The position numbers and the translations under genes are program-made. Positions 51,724-62,018 of a stretch of DNA of 64,000 nucleotides are shown piece by piece. The DNA comes from an uncultured Woeseiaceae bacterium. GTDB lineage: Bacteria > Pseudomonadota > Gammaproteobacteria > Steroidobacterales > Woeseiaceae. The stretch's first letter is position 1, and every line of letters begins with the position of its first letter. Below the pieces are notes generated by a model. The model was not told where the DNA came from, did no database searches, and was given only the letters and a program-made list of their open reading frames with translations. The DNA lies in the NCBI GenBank assembly GCA_902517795.1, contig CABYDR010000002.1:1-64000 (forward strand). The letters are read 5' to 3'.

Positions 51724-53021
51724 CTTCTTTTTGCAGAAATAAAGTAAAAAATTATCCCTGATAAGACTATGGCGGCACTAAAGAGGACTTCCGTAGGTCT
51801 ACTAGCTACAACAAAATAAAGAGTCCACCCTGTTAATGATAGATAAATAAGAGGTGGCAATGGAAACATTGATGCCTTATAAGGTCTTTCTATATCCGGC
51901 CTTAAAAATCTTAAAACAAAAACCCCTGATACCGTTATGAAAGAATTTAAAGCCAATGTAAATCCAGCAAAAACAAGGATCGATTCAAAACTCGAAGTAA
52001 TTATAAATGCAATAGCAAGCAATGATTGGATTTGTATTGCCATTGTTGGTATTCCATTTTTATTGACTTTGGATAAAAAGCTTAACATTTTAAAATCTTC
52101 CCCAATCACATGAAGAACCCTTGGCCCTGCGAGAGTCATCGCGCTGACAGTTGAGATCAAAAGCAACGCAAGCGCTAAACCAGTGAAATTTGCTGCAGAT
52201 TCACCAAATGCTGCCTTCGAGGCAATATATCCAATTTCAATTTTTCCCTGCATATCCTCCATTGGCGCGACGCTCAAAAATACAAAGTTTAGGAGTATGT
52301 ATAAGACGCTAACTATCAAGGTGCCAGATAGCAAAATCCATGGGAGCGTTTTTTGTGGGTTATGAAGCTCACTGCTTAAATAGGTTGCGGCATTCCAGCC
52401 TGTATAGGCATAACTGACATAGATTAGTGATATTGCAAATGAACCACTAAAGAGCGTATTAATATCATCTTTTGCCGGATAAAATGATATTGGTTGAATG
52501 TTCTTTGAAAAGACAAAAGCACCAATGCAGAACAACAGTATTACACTTATCTTCAAGACAGTGAATGACATTTGTAATCCTCCACTTCGCTCTCTGTTAC
52601 TGGAGTGAATTTGAGCCAAGATAATTATAAGAGCGCATGCAATTGCCTTTCTAGTCCATTCTGTATCTGCCTCAGGAAAAATAGACATTAAGTATGATGA
52701 GAATGTAATAGCTGCTAAGGCTGTCGGAGCAGAGAAACCGATTGTGGCAGAGACCCAGCCGGATACAAAACCAGCACATGGATGATAAATTTTTGTTAGG
52801 AAGTTATATTCACCACCTGATCTTGGTAGCGCTGCTCCAAGTTCTGCATAGGTCATTGATCCTGAAACAGCAATCAGACCACCTAATGCCCACAGCATCA
52901 AAATGGCAAATCCTGATTGTATTTCTAATAGCTGAAAACCAAGACTCGTGAATACTCCTGTGCCAATCATATTGGCTATAACTACTGCGGTAAGGGTGCT
53001 GTGATGAAATTTAGATTTCAT
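51720..53021 (-). CDS. Amino-acid permease, APC superfamily
   Basis: 433 aa, 12 membrane helices. N-terminal VVIANMIGTGVFTSLGFQLLEIQSG contains the unwound GTG-x-F region of APC transporters, followed by GGLIAVSGSMTYAELGAALPRSGGEYNF. The branch looks close to cationic or L-type amino-acid permeases. It is 13 nt downstream of the aminotransferase on the same strand, so import and transamination of an amino acid may be linked. Confidence 0.88.
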   Translation of the reverse strand: MKSKFHHSTLTAVVIANMIGTGVFTSLGFQLLEIQSGFAILMLWALGGLIAVSGSMTYAELGAALPRSGGEYNFLTKIYHPCAGFVSGWVSATIGFSAPTALAAITFSSYLMSIFPEADTEWTRKAIACALIIILAQIHSSNRERSGGLQMSFTVLKISVILLFCIGAFVFSKNIQPISFYPAKDDINTLFSGSFAISLIYVSYAYTGWNAATYLSSELHNPQKTLPWILLSGTLIVSVLYILLNFVFLSVAPMEDMQGKIEIGYIASKAAFGESAANFTGLALALLLISTVSAMTLAGPRVLHVIGEDFKMLSFLSKVNKNGIPTMAIQIQSLLAIAFIITSSFESILVFAGFTLALNSFITVSGVFVLRFLRPDIERPYKASMFPLPPLIYLSLTGWTLYFVVASRPTEVLFSAAIVLSGIIFYFISAKRS

Positions 53022-53034
53022 AATTAATTGAGAG

Positions 53035-54183
53035 TTATAAACTGCACAATCTTTTTGCAGCTTCTTCTATGACCGAATCGTCTTTGGCAAAACAAAACCT
53101 CAGCTTTTGTTCATTTGGGGGGTTACCATAAAAAACTGATATTGGTATAGAGGCAACACCAATCTCTTTGGTTAGTTTTTCGGCGAATATTACGTCTTTT
53201 TCTTTGCTTATTTGGCTATAGTCAAGAAGTTGATAGAACGAACCCGCAGAAGGACGAAAATTAAAGTTGGATTTTTCAAGTAAACTGCAAAACAAGTCTC
53301 TCTTTGATTCATAAAAATCAGACAAAGTATCAATATATTCAGGATAAGTATGCATGAATTTAGCGATTGCTAGTTGGATTGGCGTGACAACAGAATAGCA
53401 AGACCATTGATGAATTAATCTCATTTCATCCGTTAATTTTTTAGGTGCAATACAGTATCCAATTTTCCAACCAGTGGCGTGAAATGTTTTTCCAAAAGAC
53501 GAGATCACAAATGATCTTGACCAAAGATCATCATGACACGCAAGACTGTGGTGCCTGTTTCCATCAAAAACAATATGTTCATACACTTCATCCGACATTA
53601 AATATATATCATTTTTGTTTAATACTTCTGCTAGCTCATCAAGATCATTTTCACATAATATTGCTCCAGTTGGGTTATGTGGAAAATTAAGTATTATAAG
53701 CTTTGTTTTTTTATTGATGCTTTCTTTAAGAATCTGCCAATCGATGTGGTAGTCAGGATTTTCTTGGCTCTTGATCAGAGGTACATGCTTAGTTATCCCT
53801 CCTGCAAGAATTACTGCCGGTTCATAATTATCATAGGCAGGGTCAAAAACAATCACTTCATCACCTGGGTGAACAACTGTCATAATCACGCTAAATAGTG
53901 CCTCTGTGGCTCCATCAGTTACCGTGATTTCATTATCAGTATGGATTTTTCTACCGTTGTATTTCTCTATTTTTTTTGAGATGCTTGCTCTCAATTCAGG
54001 CACACCTGACATTGGTGCATATTGATTATTCTCACCATGAACAAAATCACTTACCATATTAAGCAAGCGCTTATCCGGGTTAAAGCCAGGAAAGCCTTGA
54101 GATAAATTAATTGCTTCATGCTTATTAGCAAGCTCAGTCATTGTATGAAAGATTGTCGTGCTTGCTTCAAGTTTGCTTTTCAT
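53035..54183 (-). CDS. Methionine-type aminotransferase (YbdL/KAT group), PLP-dependent
   Basis: 382 aa from the ATG at 54183; a longer form from 54255 adds 24 residues that the family lacks. It is very similar in pattern to E. coli YbdL: TIFHTMTELANKHEAINLSQGFPGF, NNQYAPMSGVPELR, TDGATEALFSVI, NFPHNPTGA, SDEVYEHIVFDG and the PLP Lys in SSFGKTFHATGWKIGY. Likely converts methionine (or kynurenine and aromatic amino acids) and 2-oxo acids. Confidence 0.88.
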   Translation of the reverse strand: MKSKLEASTTIFHTMTELANKHEAINLSQGFPGFNPDKRLLNMVSDFVHGENNQYAPMSGVPELRASISKKIEKYNGRKIHTDNEITVTDGATEALFSVIMTVVHPGDEVIVFDPAYDNYEPAVILAGGITKHVPLIKSQENPDYHIDWQILKESINKKTKLIILNFPHNPTGAILCENDLDELAEVLNKNDIYLMSDEVYEHIVFDGNRHHSLACHDDLWSRSFVISSFGKTFHATGWKIGYCIAPKKLTDEMRLIHQWSCYSVVTPIQLAIAKFMHTYPEYIDTLSDFYESKRDLFCSLLEKSNFNFRPSAGSFYQLLDYSQISKEKDVIFAEKLTKEIGVASIPISVFYGNPPNEQKLRFCFAKDDSVIEEAAKRLCSL

Positions 54184-54300
54184 TTTTTGATTGGAATTCT
54201 TGATTATTGTATTGAAAGTATAACTAAAACTAAACTCAATAGCCGATATTTTCATGAAAACAATTGAGAAAGTTAACGTTCGGAGAGATAATCTAAATTG

Positions 54301-54402
54301 TCCGCGCTGGTCTTCCTGCGGCGATTATTTGTAAATTCCGTCAGGCCTGGAAGGGAGCAGCGGTAGCAATGAAATCGGGTGCCTGGTTTTGGCTAGCGCG
54401 GA
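54301..54402 (+). ncRNA. ffs: 4.5S SRP RNA
   Basis: RNA component of the signal recognition particle that binds Ffh. The sequence contains the universal apical region tcaggcctggaagggagcag (54340-54359), and its ends pair (tccgcgct at 54301 with agcgcgga ending at 54402). The length and single long hairpin are those of the bacterial 4.5S type. It is just upstream of dnaX, the arrangement seen in many gammaproteobacteria. Confidence 0.95.
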
Positions 54403-54486
54403 TCATTTAATTGAATCTTTCTCAGCAAGAGTTTATTTTGTACACTAAATTGAAATATTAAATTTTTCATACTGAATGGATAGTAA

Positions 54487-56085
54487 ATGAGTTATCTCGC
54501 TCTCGCTCGCAAATGGCGACCAAAGCACTTTAAGGATATAGTTGGCCAAGAACATGTGGTTCAGGCCCTTACCAATGCGTTAAATTCAAAGAAAATGCAT
54601 CATGCGTATCTTTTTTCAGGAACGAGAGGCATAGGAAAAACAACAATTGCTAGAATTTTGGCTAAAGCATTTAATTGCCAAAAAGGCATGTCCGCAGATA
54701 CATGTGGCGAATGTGGAAATTGCTGCAGTGTTGATGAGGGAAGATTTGTTGATTTAATTGAAGTTGATGGGGCATCAAAAACAAAAGTAGATGATACCAG
54801 AGAACTGCTTGACAATGTTCAGTATGCTCCTTCAATGAGTGAGTATAAGATATACATAATTGATGAGGTTCATATGTTGTCTAAGCATTCGTTCAATGCA
54901 TTGCTAAAAACTCTTGAAGAGCCGCCGCCGCACGTAAGATTCTTTTTGGCGACAACCGATCCAGAAAAATTACCAATAACAGTATTATCGCGCTGCTTGC
55001 AATTTCATCTGAAGCATATTTCACCAAAATTGATTATGGAGAGATTGAAGTTTATTTGTGATGAAGAGCAAATAAAATATGAAGATAAAGCATTGGCCAA
55101 AATTGCGAGGGCTGCAGATGGAAGTTTACGTGATGCGTTGAGCCTTCTAGATCAAGCAATCGCATTTTCAGGTGAGGAATTAACCGAGGCAAGTATTTCA
55201 GATATGCTGGGTACAATTGATAGAAGGTATGTTGAACAATTAATGCAAGCCCTGATTCAAGGAGATCCTAGCTTGCTTATAGATACTATCGAAGACATAG
55301 ATCAATATTTTCCTAATTACGATAACTTGTTGGTCGATATAGCAGCCATTTTTCAACAATTAGCTGTAGTAAAAATGACCGGTGTTATTAAAAATAATAT
55401 TCATCAGGAATATGACTTATCGGATTACAAGGACAGTTTTGATCCAGAAGAAATTCAGTTAAATTATCAAATATCAATTATGGGAAGAAGGGATTTGGAT
55501 TTGGCTCCAAGTCACAAAATAGGTTTTGAAATGTGCTTATTAAGAATGATCGCGTTTAAACCTGAGTTGAATTTAAATAGAAGCATCCAAGTAACAAAAA
55601 AAGAACACAAAATTGAGCCAGATGGAAGATCAAAAGAGATAGATATAAACGTTAACAAGAAAGAGGAAACAAGAGAGCAAGAAGAATCAAATAAAAATTT
55701 AGATAATGTAATTTGGTCAGACTTAGTTACTGAACTTGAATTGAAAGGAACTTCAAGAATGCTAGCAGACAATTGCGCTCTTATTAAACGGGAGAATAAT
55801 AAATTCTTTTTGATTTTAGATGAAAAATCTCAACCATATAACAACAAAGAGAGGCAATCGGCATTATCAGAGGCTCTTTCGGCTTATTATGACAAGAAGA
55901 TTGATGTCGATATAGGTGTCGGTGAATCTAAAAATAAAACACCAAATCAAGAAAAGATAAGAAAGAAAGATGAGATATTAAAAAAAGCGAAGGAAGATCT
56001 CGAAGTCGATCCAGGTATTAGAGATATAAAGAGTATATTTTCTGGTGCATCATTCGATTCAGACTCTGTGAAACTAAAAAAATGA
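54487..56085 (+). CDS. dnaX: DNA polymerase III tau/gamma subunit
   Basis: Clamp-loader ATPase; tau also bridges polymerase cores and DnaB. Walker [12 protein letters not shown], a four-Cys zinc module ([17 protein letters not shown]), Walker [10 protein letters not shown] and the SRC sensor are present. The AAA+ domains and the oligomerisation domain run to about residue 365; the tail beyond (charged, about 400-532) corresponds to tau domains IV-V but is short. A slippery A-run at 55596-55602 may produce gamma by -1 frameshift. Confidence 0.95.
   Translation: MSYLALARKWRPKHFKDIVGQEHVVQALTNALNSKKMHHAYLFSGTRGIGKTTIARILAKAFNCQKGMSADTCGECGNCCSVDEGRFVDLIEVDGASKTKVDDTRELLDNVQYAPSMSEYKIYIIDEVHMLSKHSFNALLKTLEEPPPHVRFFLATTDPEKLPITVLSRCLQFHLKHISPKLIMERLKFICDEEQIKYEDKALAKIARAADGSLRDALSLLDQAIAFSGEELTEASISDMLGTIDRRYVEQLMQALIQGDPSLLIDTIEDIDQYFPNYDNLLVDIAAIFQQLAVVKMTGVIKNNIHQEYDLSDYKDSFDPEEIQLNYQISIMGRRDLDLAPSHKIGFEMCLLRMIAFKPELNLNRSIQVTKKEHKIEPDGRSKEIDINVNKKEETREQEESNKNLDNVIWSDLVTELELKGTSRMLADNCALIKRENNKFFLILDEKSQPYNNKERQSALSEALSAYYDKKIDVDIGVGESKNKTPNQEKIRKKDEILKKAKEDLEVDPGIRDIKSIFSGASFDSDSVKLKK
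55596..55602 (+). promoter_or_regulatory. Candidate -1 frameshift site in dnaX (A AAA AAA)
   Basis: Seven A bases in the X XXY YYZ register (codons aca-aaa-aaa) right after the third domain. Slipping back by one gives R-T-Q-N and then a TGA at 55614-55616, so a gamma-like product of about 376 aa would form, as E. coli dnaX does with A AAA AAG. No clear upstream Shine-Dalgarno stimulator or strong hairpin is visible, and A-runs are common here. Confidence 0.4.
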
Positions 56086-56104
56086 GAAATATCCAGGAGA
56101 AGAA

Positions 56105-56428
56105 ATGAAAGGCGGAATTGGTCAACTTATGAAGCAAGCACAGCAAATGCAAGAAAAAATGCAAAAAGCGCAAGAAGAGCTTCAAAAAATAATTGTTAAT
56201 GGTGAATCTGGTGGCGGAATGGTGAAGATATCCATTACTTGTAAAAATGAAATAAAGAAAATAGATATAGATGACAGTTTGTTTTCAGAGGAAAAGGATA
56301 TGCTTGAAGACTTGCTTATTGCCGCTTTTAATGACGCAATTCGTAAAGCAGATAAGAAATCTCAGGAGAGCATGTCAGGTATGACATCAGGACTGAATCT
56401 TCCACCTGGTATGAAGCTTCCGTTTTGA
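56105..56428 (+). CDS. ybaB: Nucleoid-associated protein YbaB/EbfC family
   Basis: 107 aa, dimeric DNA-binding protein, helix-sheet-helix fold. Starts [23 protein letters not shown], then [12 protein letters not shown] and a C-terminal [21 protein letters not shown] ribosome site. It lies between dnaX and recR as in most gammaproteobacteria and is probably cotranscribed with them. Confidence 0.95.
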   Translation: MKGGIGQLMKQAQQMQEKMQKAQEELQKIIVNGESGGGMVKISITCKNEIKKIDIDDSLFSEEKDMLEDLLIAAFNDAIRKADKKSQESMSGMTSGLNLPPGMKLPF

Positions 56429-56435
56429 GCAGTCT

Positions 56436-57035
56436 ATGTCTTATTCCCCATTAATTCTTAATTTGATTCAGGCTCTATCCGCCATGCCTGGTATAGGGAA
56501 AAAATCCGCTCAAAGAATAGCGTTTTATCTCCTTGAAAAAGATAGAGAGGGCGCACAAACATTATCAATGTCATTATCACAAGCTGTACTAAAGATAAAA
56601 AATTGCCAGGAGTGTCGGATGCTGACAGATGATGACCTATGTGTAATTTGTAGCTCAGGTAGCAGAGATGAGAGCACCATCTGTATAGTTGAATCACCAT
56701 CGGATGTTATGGCTATTGAGGATGCTACTGGTTTTAAAGGAAAGTATTTTATTTTGATGGGACATCTTTCCCCAATTGATGGTATTGGTCCGGAAGAGCT
56801 TGGACTATCAAAACTTGAGGATAAGTTAACGAAGGGTTCCATTTCTGAGTTGATAATAGCAACAAACTCTACAGTGGAAGGTGATGCAACAGCACACCTA
56901 ATATCAGGAATAGCTGCGAAGCATCATATTAGTTGCTCACGTATTGCACATGGTATTCCCCTTGGTGGAGAACTCGAATATGTTGATGGCGGCACGATAT
57001 CACACGCATTTTTTGGAAGAAGGAAAATGGAGTGA
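56436..57035 (+). CDS. recR: Recombination protein RecR
   Basis: Part of RecFOR, which loads RecA at gaps. 199 aa: helix-hairpin-helix region MPGIGKKSAQRIAFYLL, four-Cys zinc finger CQECRMLTDDDLCVIC, Toprim domain from CIVESPSDVMAIEDA with GPEELG and VEGDATA, and the C-terminal Walker-B-like segment IPLGGELEYVDGGT. 7 nt after ybaB. Confidence 0.96.
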   Translation: MSYSPLILNLIQALSAMPGIGKKSAQRIAFYLLEKDREGAQTLSMSLSQAVLKIKNCQECRMLTDDDLCVICSSGSRDESTICIVESPSDVMAIEDATGFKGKYFILMGHLSPIDGIGPEELGLSKLEDKLTKGSISELIIATNSTVEGDATAHLISGIAAKHHISCSRIAHGIPLGGELEYVDGGTISHAFFGRRKME

Positions 57036-57039
57036 CTAC

Positions 57040-57402
57040 ATGAGTGGGGCAGGGGAGAATAATGATTGTTTATTTTGCAAGATAGTAGAAAAAAAAATAC
57101 CAGCTGACATTGTTTATGAGTCTGAAGATATAATAGCTTTCAAAGATATTGAGCCAAAAGCGCCTATTCACTGTTTGATTATTCCAAAAAAGCATATCTC
57201 AACAATAAATGATATTGATGGATCAAATAGTAATATCATAGGACTAATGTATGAAGCAGTAGCTCAACTTGCTAGATCTTTCAATGTAGATAAAGATGGT
57301 TATAGAGTTGTCATGAATTGCAATAGTAACGGAGGACAAACTGTATATCATATACATCTTCACTTTTTGGCCGGAAGACAACTTAGTTGGCCACCTGGCT
57401 AG
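57040..57402 (+). CDS. hinT: HIT-family protein HinT
   Basis: 120-aa purine nucleoside phosphoramidase. DCLFCKIVEKKIPADIVYE, IEPKAPIHCLIIPKKHI and the HIT motif HIHLHFLAGRQLSWPPG at the C terminus. I start at the ATG 57040, 4 nt after the recR stop; an in-frame start at 56944 lies inside recR. It overlaps the convergent rsgA by 4 nt. Confidence 0.93.
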   Translation: MSGAGENNDCLFCKIVEKKIPADIVYESEDIIAFKDIEPKAPIHCLIIPKKHISTINDIDGSNSNIIGLMYEAVAQLARSFNVDKDGYRVVMNCNSNGGQTVYHIHLHFLAGRQLSWPPG

Positions 57403-58313
57403 TAATTTTTTTTGTTTTCTGCAGATTTTATTTTGTTAACAAGTCTTTTGTAGCTCTCGTATCTTCTTTCATTGATTTTCCCTTCAGATACGGCAAATTT
57501 AACAGTACATTCTTGTTCTTTTATATGCATGCAGTCATTATATTTGCATTTTAATCCAAAATTATGAATTTCTTTGAATGAAATAGAGGCTTCATTTTCA
57601 TGGTTAAAATCAGGTAAATAATCACGTACTCCTGGTGAATCAATAATATACCCATCATTCGGGAGATCAATTAAATTAGAATTAACAGTTGTATGTTTTC
57701 CTTCTTTCTTAGCGAGTGATATAGATTGTGTCTTTAAATTAGAATATTCAGATAAACTATTGATAATACTAGATTTACCAACTCCAGACTGACCAACAAG
57801 TATGGCAGTTTTTTTACTTAAATAGTCCTTTATTTCTGCAAGATTTTTATCTTGTGTTGTACTGCATTCAATTATTTTGTAGCCAATTTTTGAGTAAATA
57901 GCCAGATTAGATCGAATTGAATCATCAATCCAATTCAGATCACTTTTATTGCAAATGATGGATGCATCTATTTGCATTTTTTCTGCTGAACCAATATATC
58001 TGTCAACAAGAAACCAATCTGGAGATGGCGGCCTGCCTATCACAACAACTATTTCAGATAAATTGGATGCAAGAATCTCCTTGTTTTCATATTTGTTTTT
58101 TCTTGCAAGGTAATTTTTTCTAGGTAATATTTTAGTAATTATGAATTCTGGTTCATTATTTCTTTTTTCAATTTCAACAATATCGCCACAAACAGGTTTT
58201 AATAGTTTGCCTTGAATTTTAGCTGTAAATAGTTCATTCATATCCGTTCGCACAAACATTCTTCTGCTGTATGTGCTTATGATCTGTGCTTCGTGTTTAT
58301 CTTTTGAATTCAT
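57399..58313 (-). CDS. rsgA: Ribosome small-subunit GTPase RsgA
   Basis: Circularly permuted GTPase checking late 30S maturation. OB domain first (FTAKIQGKLLKPVCGDIVEI), then G4 ICNKSDLNW, G1 LVGQSGVGKSSIINSL and G3 IDSPGVRDYLPD (Ser in place of Thr in the usual DTPG). The C-terminal zinc site is CKYNDCMHIKEQEC. 304 aa is in the normal range. Divergent from orn, as is common in gammaproteobacteria. Confidence 0.95.
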   Translation of the reverse strand: MNSKDKHEAQIISTYSRRMFVRTDMNELFTAKIQGKLLKPVCGDIVEIEKRNNEPEFIITKILPRKNYLARKNKYENKEILASNLSEIVVVIGRPPSPDWFLVDRYIGSAEKMQIDASIICNKSDLNWIDDSIRSNLAIYSKIGYKIIECSTTQDKNLAEIKDYLSKKTAILVGQSGVGKSSIINSLSEYSNLKTQSISLAKKEGKHTTVNSNLIDLPNDGYIIDSPGVRDYLPDFNHENEASISFKEIHNFGLKCKYNDCMHIKEQECTVKFAVSEGKINERRYESYKRLVNKIKSAENKKNY

Positions 58314-58418
58314 TTAATTTAATGTATATACCCATGTAAATTACATATAGTTTATTATAATAGGTATGCTGATATGTATTGTTATTTAAATGCACCTAAT
58401 ATTATAGAGAATTCATAT

Positions 58419-58985
58419 ATGAGTAATAAATTAACAAATTTGATATGGATAGATCTTGAGATGACCGGTTTAAACACTCAAGAAGACGATATAATTGAAA
58501 TCGCGACTATAGTAACAAACCAACAACTAGAAATTATAGCAGAAGGTCCTGAAATAGTTATTCACCACACAGAAGAGGTGATGAAAAAAATGGATGAATG
58601 GAATACAGATCATCATGGAAAATCTGGATTAACTCAAAAAGTAATAATGAGTAAGACCTCTATGAGAGATGCAGAAAAACAAACTTTATCATTTCTCTCA
58701 GAGTATGTTAAAGCCGGAGTATCACCTATGTGTGGGAATAGTATCTGTCAAGATCGTAGATTTTTAGCGAGGCAAATGCCCGAATTAGAGAATTTCTTTC
58801 ATTATCGAAATTTAGACGTTAGTACAATTAATATTCTCTCTAACATTTGGAATCCGAAAGTTGCAAAAGGAGTTAAAAAGTCTTCAAAACATCGAGCTCT
58901 GGATGACGTAAAAGAGTCAATTAGCGAGTTGCTTCATTATAGAGAGACATTTGTGAATATCAGTGAAGATAAAATTAATGGATAA
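58419..58985 (+). CDS. orn: Oligoribonuclease
   Basis: 3'-5' exonuclease degrading 2-5-nt RNAs (diribonucleotides such as pGpG). 188 aa from the ATG at 58419; an upstream in-frame start at 58374 gives an unlikely 15-residue addition. DEDDh residues: [10 protein letters not shown] (Asp, Glu), [11 protein letters not shown] (Asp), and [11 protein letters not shown] (His, Asp). Downstream gene overlaps by 8 nt. Confidence 0.96.
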   Translation: MSNKLTNLIWIDLEMTGLNTQEDDIIEIATIVTNQQLEIIAEGPEIVIHHTEEVMKKMDEWNTDHHGKSGLTQKVIMSKTSMRDAEKQTLSFLSEYVKAGVSPMCGNSICQDRRFLARQMPELENFFHYRNLDVSTINILSNIWNPKVAKGVKKSSKHRALDDVKESISELLHYRETFVNISEDKING

Positions 58986-59580
58986 ATATCATGCTGAATC
59001 AACCAGAAGGAATCGTAATCCAATCCTTGAGATTTTAAAAAAAGAAATCAAAGGATCAAAAAAAATATTAGAAATCGGATCTGGCACCGGTCAACATGCA
59101 GCGTATTTTTCAAAAAAAATGCCACACATTTTATGGCAAACAAGTGATCGCTCAATAAATCATGAGCCTATTAATTATTGGGTAAAAAGATATAAATTAA
59201 AAAATCTTTTACTCCCTCTAGATATAGAGATAGGAGTAAATGAGAAGAATATTAATGATGTATTTGATTGTGTTTTTTCCTCTAATACTTCACACATTAT
59301 GAGCTTGGAAAATGTAAAAAGACTGTTTGTACTTGCGGGTAAAACTCTAAATAAGAACGGTAAGTTTTTTCTTTATGGTCCTTTCAAGATTAATTTCGAG
59401 TTCACAACAAAAAGTAATGAAGATTTCCATGAAAAGTTAAAGACAGAAAGAAAATTGATGGGTTTAAGAGATATCGAAGAGCTTGATAATTATGCCATAG
59501 AGAACAATATGCAAAACCATGCTTTTTATGAAATGCCTGCCAACAATTACTTGTCTATTTGGAAAAAAATGCCCGCATAA
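58978..59580 (+). CDS. DUF938-family SAM-dependent methyltransferase-like protein
   Basis: 200 aa from the ATG at 58978. The start [19 protein letters not shown] and the SAM motif [20 protein letters not shown] are typical of DUF938, as are [10 protein letters not shown] and [15 protein letters not shown]. The substrate is unknown. It overlaps orn by 8 nt and faces ppsA. Confidence 0.85.
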   Translation: MDKYHAESTRRNRNPILEILKKEIKGSKKILEIGSGTGQHAAYFSKKMPHILWQTSDRSINHEPINYWVKRYKLKNLLLPLDIEIGVNEKNINDVFDCVFSSNTSHIMSLENVKRLFVLAGKTLNKNGKFFLYGPFKINFEFTTKSNEDFHEKLKTERKLMGLRDIEELDNYAIENNMQNHAFYEMPANNYLSIWKKMPA

Positions 59581-59588
59581 CTAATTTC

Positions 59589-61952
59589 TTAGAGCTTTTT
59601 TCCGGCAATTGCCATCCATGTTTCTATTACTGTGTCTGGATTCAGTGACATGCTTTCTATATTTTTTTCCACTAGCCACGCTGCAAGATCAGGATAATCT
59701 GATGGGCCCTGACCGCATATGCCAATATACTTTCCGTTCTTTTGACATGCATCGATTGACATTTCGAGCATTTTTTTAACAGCTTGATCTCTTTCGTCAA
59801 AGATATCTGAAACGAGACTGGAGTCCCTATCAAGTCCCAGTGTAAGCTGAGTCATATCATTGGATCCTATCGACATTCCATCAAAAAATTCTAAGAACTC
59901 ATCCGCTAATATAGAATTTGATGGTAATTCTGACATCATAATAATTTTTAAATCACCATCGCGTTTTAAATCATTTTTAGCCAGAAGATCAATGACTTCG
60001 CTGGCCTGTTTTACCGTCCTTACAAATGGAATCATGAGTTGCACATTTTTCAATCCCATTTCATTTCTAACTTTTTTTATTGCCTCGCATTCAAGATCAA
60101 AGCAATCTCGCCAATTTTCTGCAACATATCTCCCGGCACCCCTAAAACCAATCATTGGGTTTTCTTCATTAGGCTCAAAGTTTTCACCACCGATTAAATT
60201 AGCATATTCATTTGATTTAAAATCTGACATTCTCACAATAACGGGTTTCGGCGCAAAAGCAGCAGCAATTGTTGAGACACCTTCGGCAAGTTTATCAACA
60301 AAAAATGACACAGGATCATGATATCCTCTCATCTGTTCATCAATTTGAGTTTTTAGTGATTTGTTCATGCTGTTGTACTCAATTAAAGCCTTTGGATGTA
60401 TGCCTATCATCCGATTAATTATGAACTCTAGTCTAGCCAATCCAACCCCATGATTAGGTATTGATGAGAAACTAAATGCTCTATCGGGATTGCCAACATT
60501 CATCATTATTTTTACAGGAATATCTGGCAATGAACTGACATTGATATGAGTCTCTTCAAAATCGAGTATCCCATCATATATGTAGCCTTCATCACCTTCA
60601 GCGCAGCTGACTGTTACCGCACTGTTATCAATTATATTCTCAGTCGCATCATTGCATCCTACAACGGCTGGGATACCTAGTTCTCTTGCAATGATTGCAG
60701 CGTGACAGGTTCTACCGCCTCGATTTGTAACTATAGCGGACGCTTTTTTCATAACTGGTTCCCAGTCAGGATCAGTCATGTCTGATACCAATACATCACC
60801 AGACTGAATACGATGCATTTCATTTACATTTGAAATTATTTTTGCAGTCCCGCTACCGATTTTCTGTCCAATACTCCTGCCAGAAGTCAGCACAGTAGAT
60901 TTTGTCTTTAGGGTAAATCTATTTACTGTATTTCCTGACCTACTTTGAACTGTTTCGGGCCTTGCTTGAAGAATATATATTTCACCATCGGTTCCATCTT
61001 TTCCCCATTCAATATCCATAGGCCTATCGTAGTGCTTTTCAATGATTAGAGCTGATTCTGCAAGTTTTGTTATATCTTTGTTAGAGATGGAGAATTTCTT
61101 ACTATCCTCTTCATCAACATCGACTATCTTTACAGTCTCACCCAATGAATCACTCTCACCAAGAACCATTTTTATGGATTTATCACCAAGTGACTTTCTT
61201 AGAATAGGATAATTACCATTTTTAATAGCTGGTTTATAAACATAGAATTCATCGGGATTTACCGAACCTTGAACCACTGTCTCTCCAAGACCGAAAGAGG
61301 ATGTAATAAAAATGGCATCCCGAAATCCTGATTCCGTATCTAGCGTAAACATTACACCAGAAGCTCCAACATCACTTTTTACCATTTGCTGAAAACCTAC
61401 TGATAGAGATACATCAGAGTGTTCAAACCCATGATGAATGCGGTAGGAAATAGCTCTGTCTGTATAAAGTGAAGCATAGACATGATGCAAGGCATCAATT
61501 AGATTGTCTAATCCGACAATATTGAGATAAGTCTCTTGTTGACCTGCAAAAGACGCATCTGGAAGGTCTTCAGCAGTAGCAGATGATCTAACAGCGAACG
61601 CAATTTCCTTTCCATTGGTTATCTCAGACCATTCTTTTTCAATTTCTCTTCTTAATTTATCAGATATCTCAGTTTCAAGAATCCATTCTCTTATTTGAGT
61701 TCCTTTTTTTGAGAGTCTTTCTATATTTTCGACGTCAAGATTCTTGAGGGCATTATTTATTCTTTCACCCAAGTTCTCTTGATCGAGAAAATCCTGAAAT
61801 GCATATGATGTAGTTGCAAATCCTCCAGGAACCTTGATATTTAATTTTGTTAAGTTACCTATCATTTCACCAAGCGAGGCATTTTTCCCGCCGACAAGTT
61901 CAATGTCCCCCATTTTTACATTTTTTAGTTTTTTTACGTAAGGTTTAGACAT
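59589..61952 (-). CDS. ppsA: Phosphoenolpyruvate synthase
   Basis: Makes PEP from pyruvate, ATP and water for gluconeogenesis. 787 aa. ATP-grasp domain (VGGKNASLGEMIGNL, AVRSSATAEDLPDASFAGQQ), swivelling phospho-His domain with His417 in RGGRTCHAAIIAREL, and the PEP/pyruvate barrel with the catalytic Cys in GKYIGICGQGPSDYP. The Thr just before His417 (RTCH, two residues upstream) is the expected target of PpsR. Divergent from ppsR. Confidence 0.96.
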   Translation of the reverse strand: MSKPYVKKLKNVKMGDIELVGGKNASLGEMIGNLTKLNIKVPGGFATTSYAFQDFLDQENLGERINNALKNLDVENIERLSKKGTQIREWILETEISDKLRREIEKEWSEITNGKEIAFAVRSSATAEDLPDASFAGQQETYLNIVGLDNLIDALHHVYASLYTDRAISYRIHHGFEHSDVSLSVGFQQMVKSDVGASGVMFTLDTESGFRDAIFITSSFGLGETVVQGSVNPDEFYVYKPAIKNGNYPILRKSLGDKSIKMVLGESDSLGETVKIVDVDEEDSKKFSISNKDITKLAESALIIEKHYDRPMDIEWGKDGTDGEIYILQARPETVQSRSGNTVNRFTLKTKSTVLTSGRSIGQKIGSGTAKIISNVNEMHRIQSGDVLVSDMTDPDWEPVMKKASAIVTNRGGRTCHAAIIARELGIPAVVGCNDATENIIDNSAVTVSCAEGDEGYIYDGILDFEETHINVSSLPDIPVKIMMNVGNPDRAFSFSSIPNHGVGLARLEFIINRMIGIHPKALIEYNSMNKSLKTQIDEQMRGYHDPVSFFVDKLAEGVSTIAAAFAPKPVIVRMSDFKSNEYANLIGGENFEPNEENPMIGFRGAGRYVAENWRDCFDLECEAIKKVRNEMGLKNVQLMIPFVRTVKQASEVIDLLAKNDLKRDGDLKIIMMSELPSNSILADEFLEFFDGMSIGSNDMTQLTLGLDRDSSLVSDIFDERDQAVKKMLEMSIDACQKNGKYIGICGQGPSDYPDLAAWLVEKNIESMSLNPDTVIETWMAIAGKKL

Positions 61953-62018
61953 ATTTATCTTGAGTTAATAGGTTGGTAATTAGACAATATATTTTGGTTA
62001 AAAAACTTGAGTCATGTT

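Noticed and set aside
56944-57039. N-terminal extension of HinT into recR
   Set aside because: The extension only re-reads recR in another frame; the ATG at 57040 gives a normal-length HIT protein.
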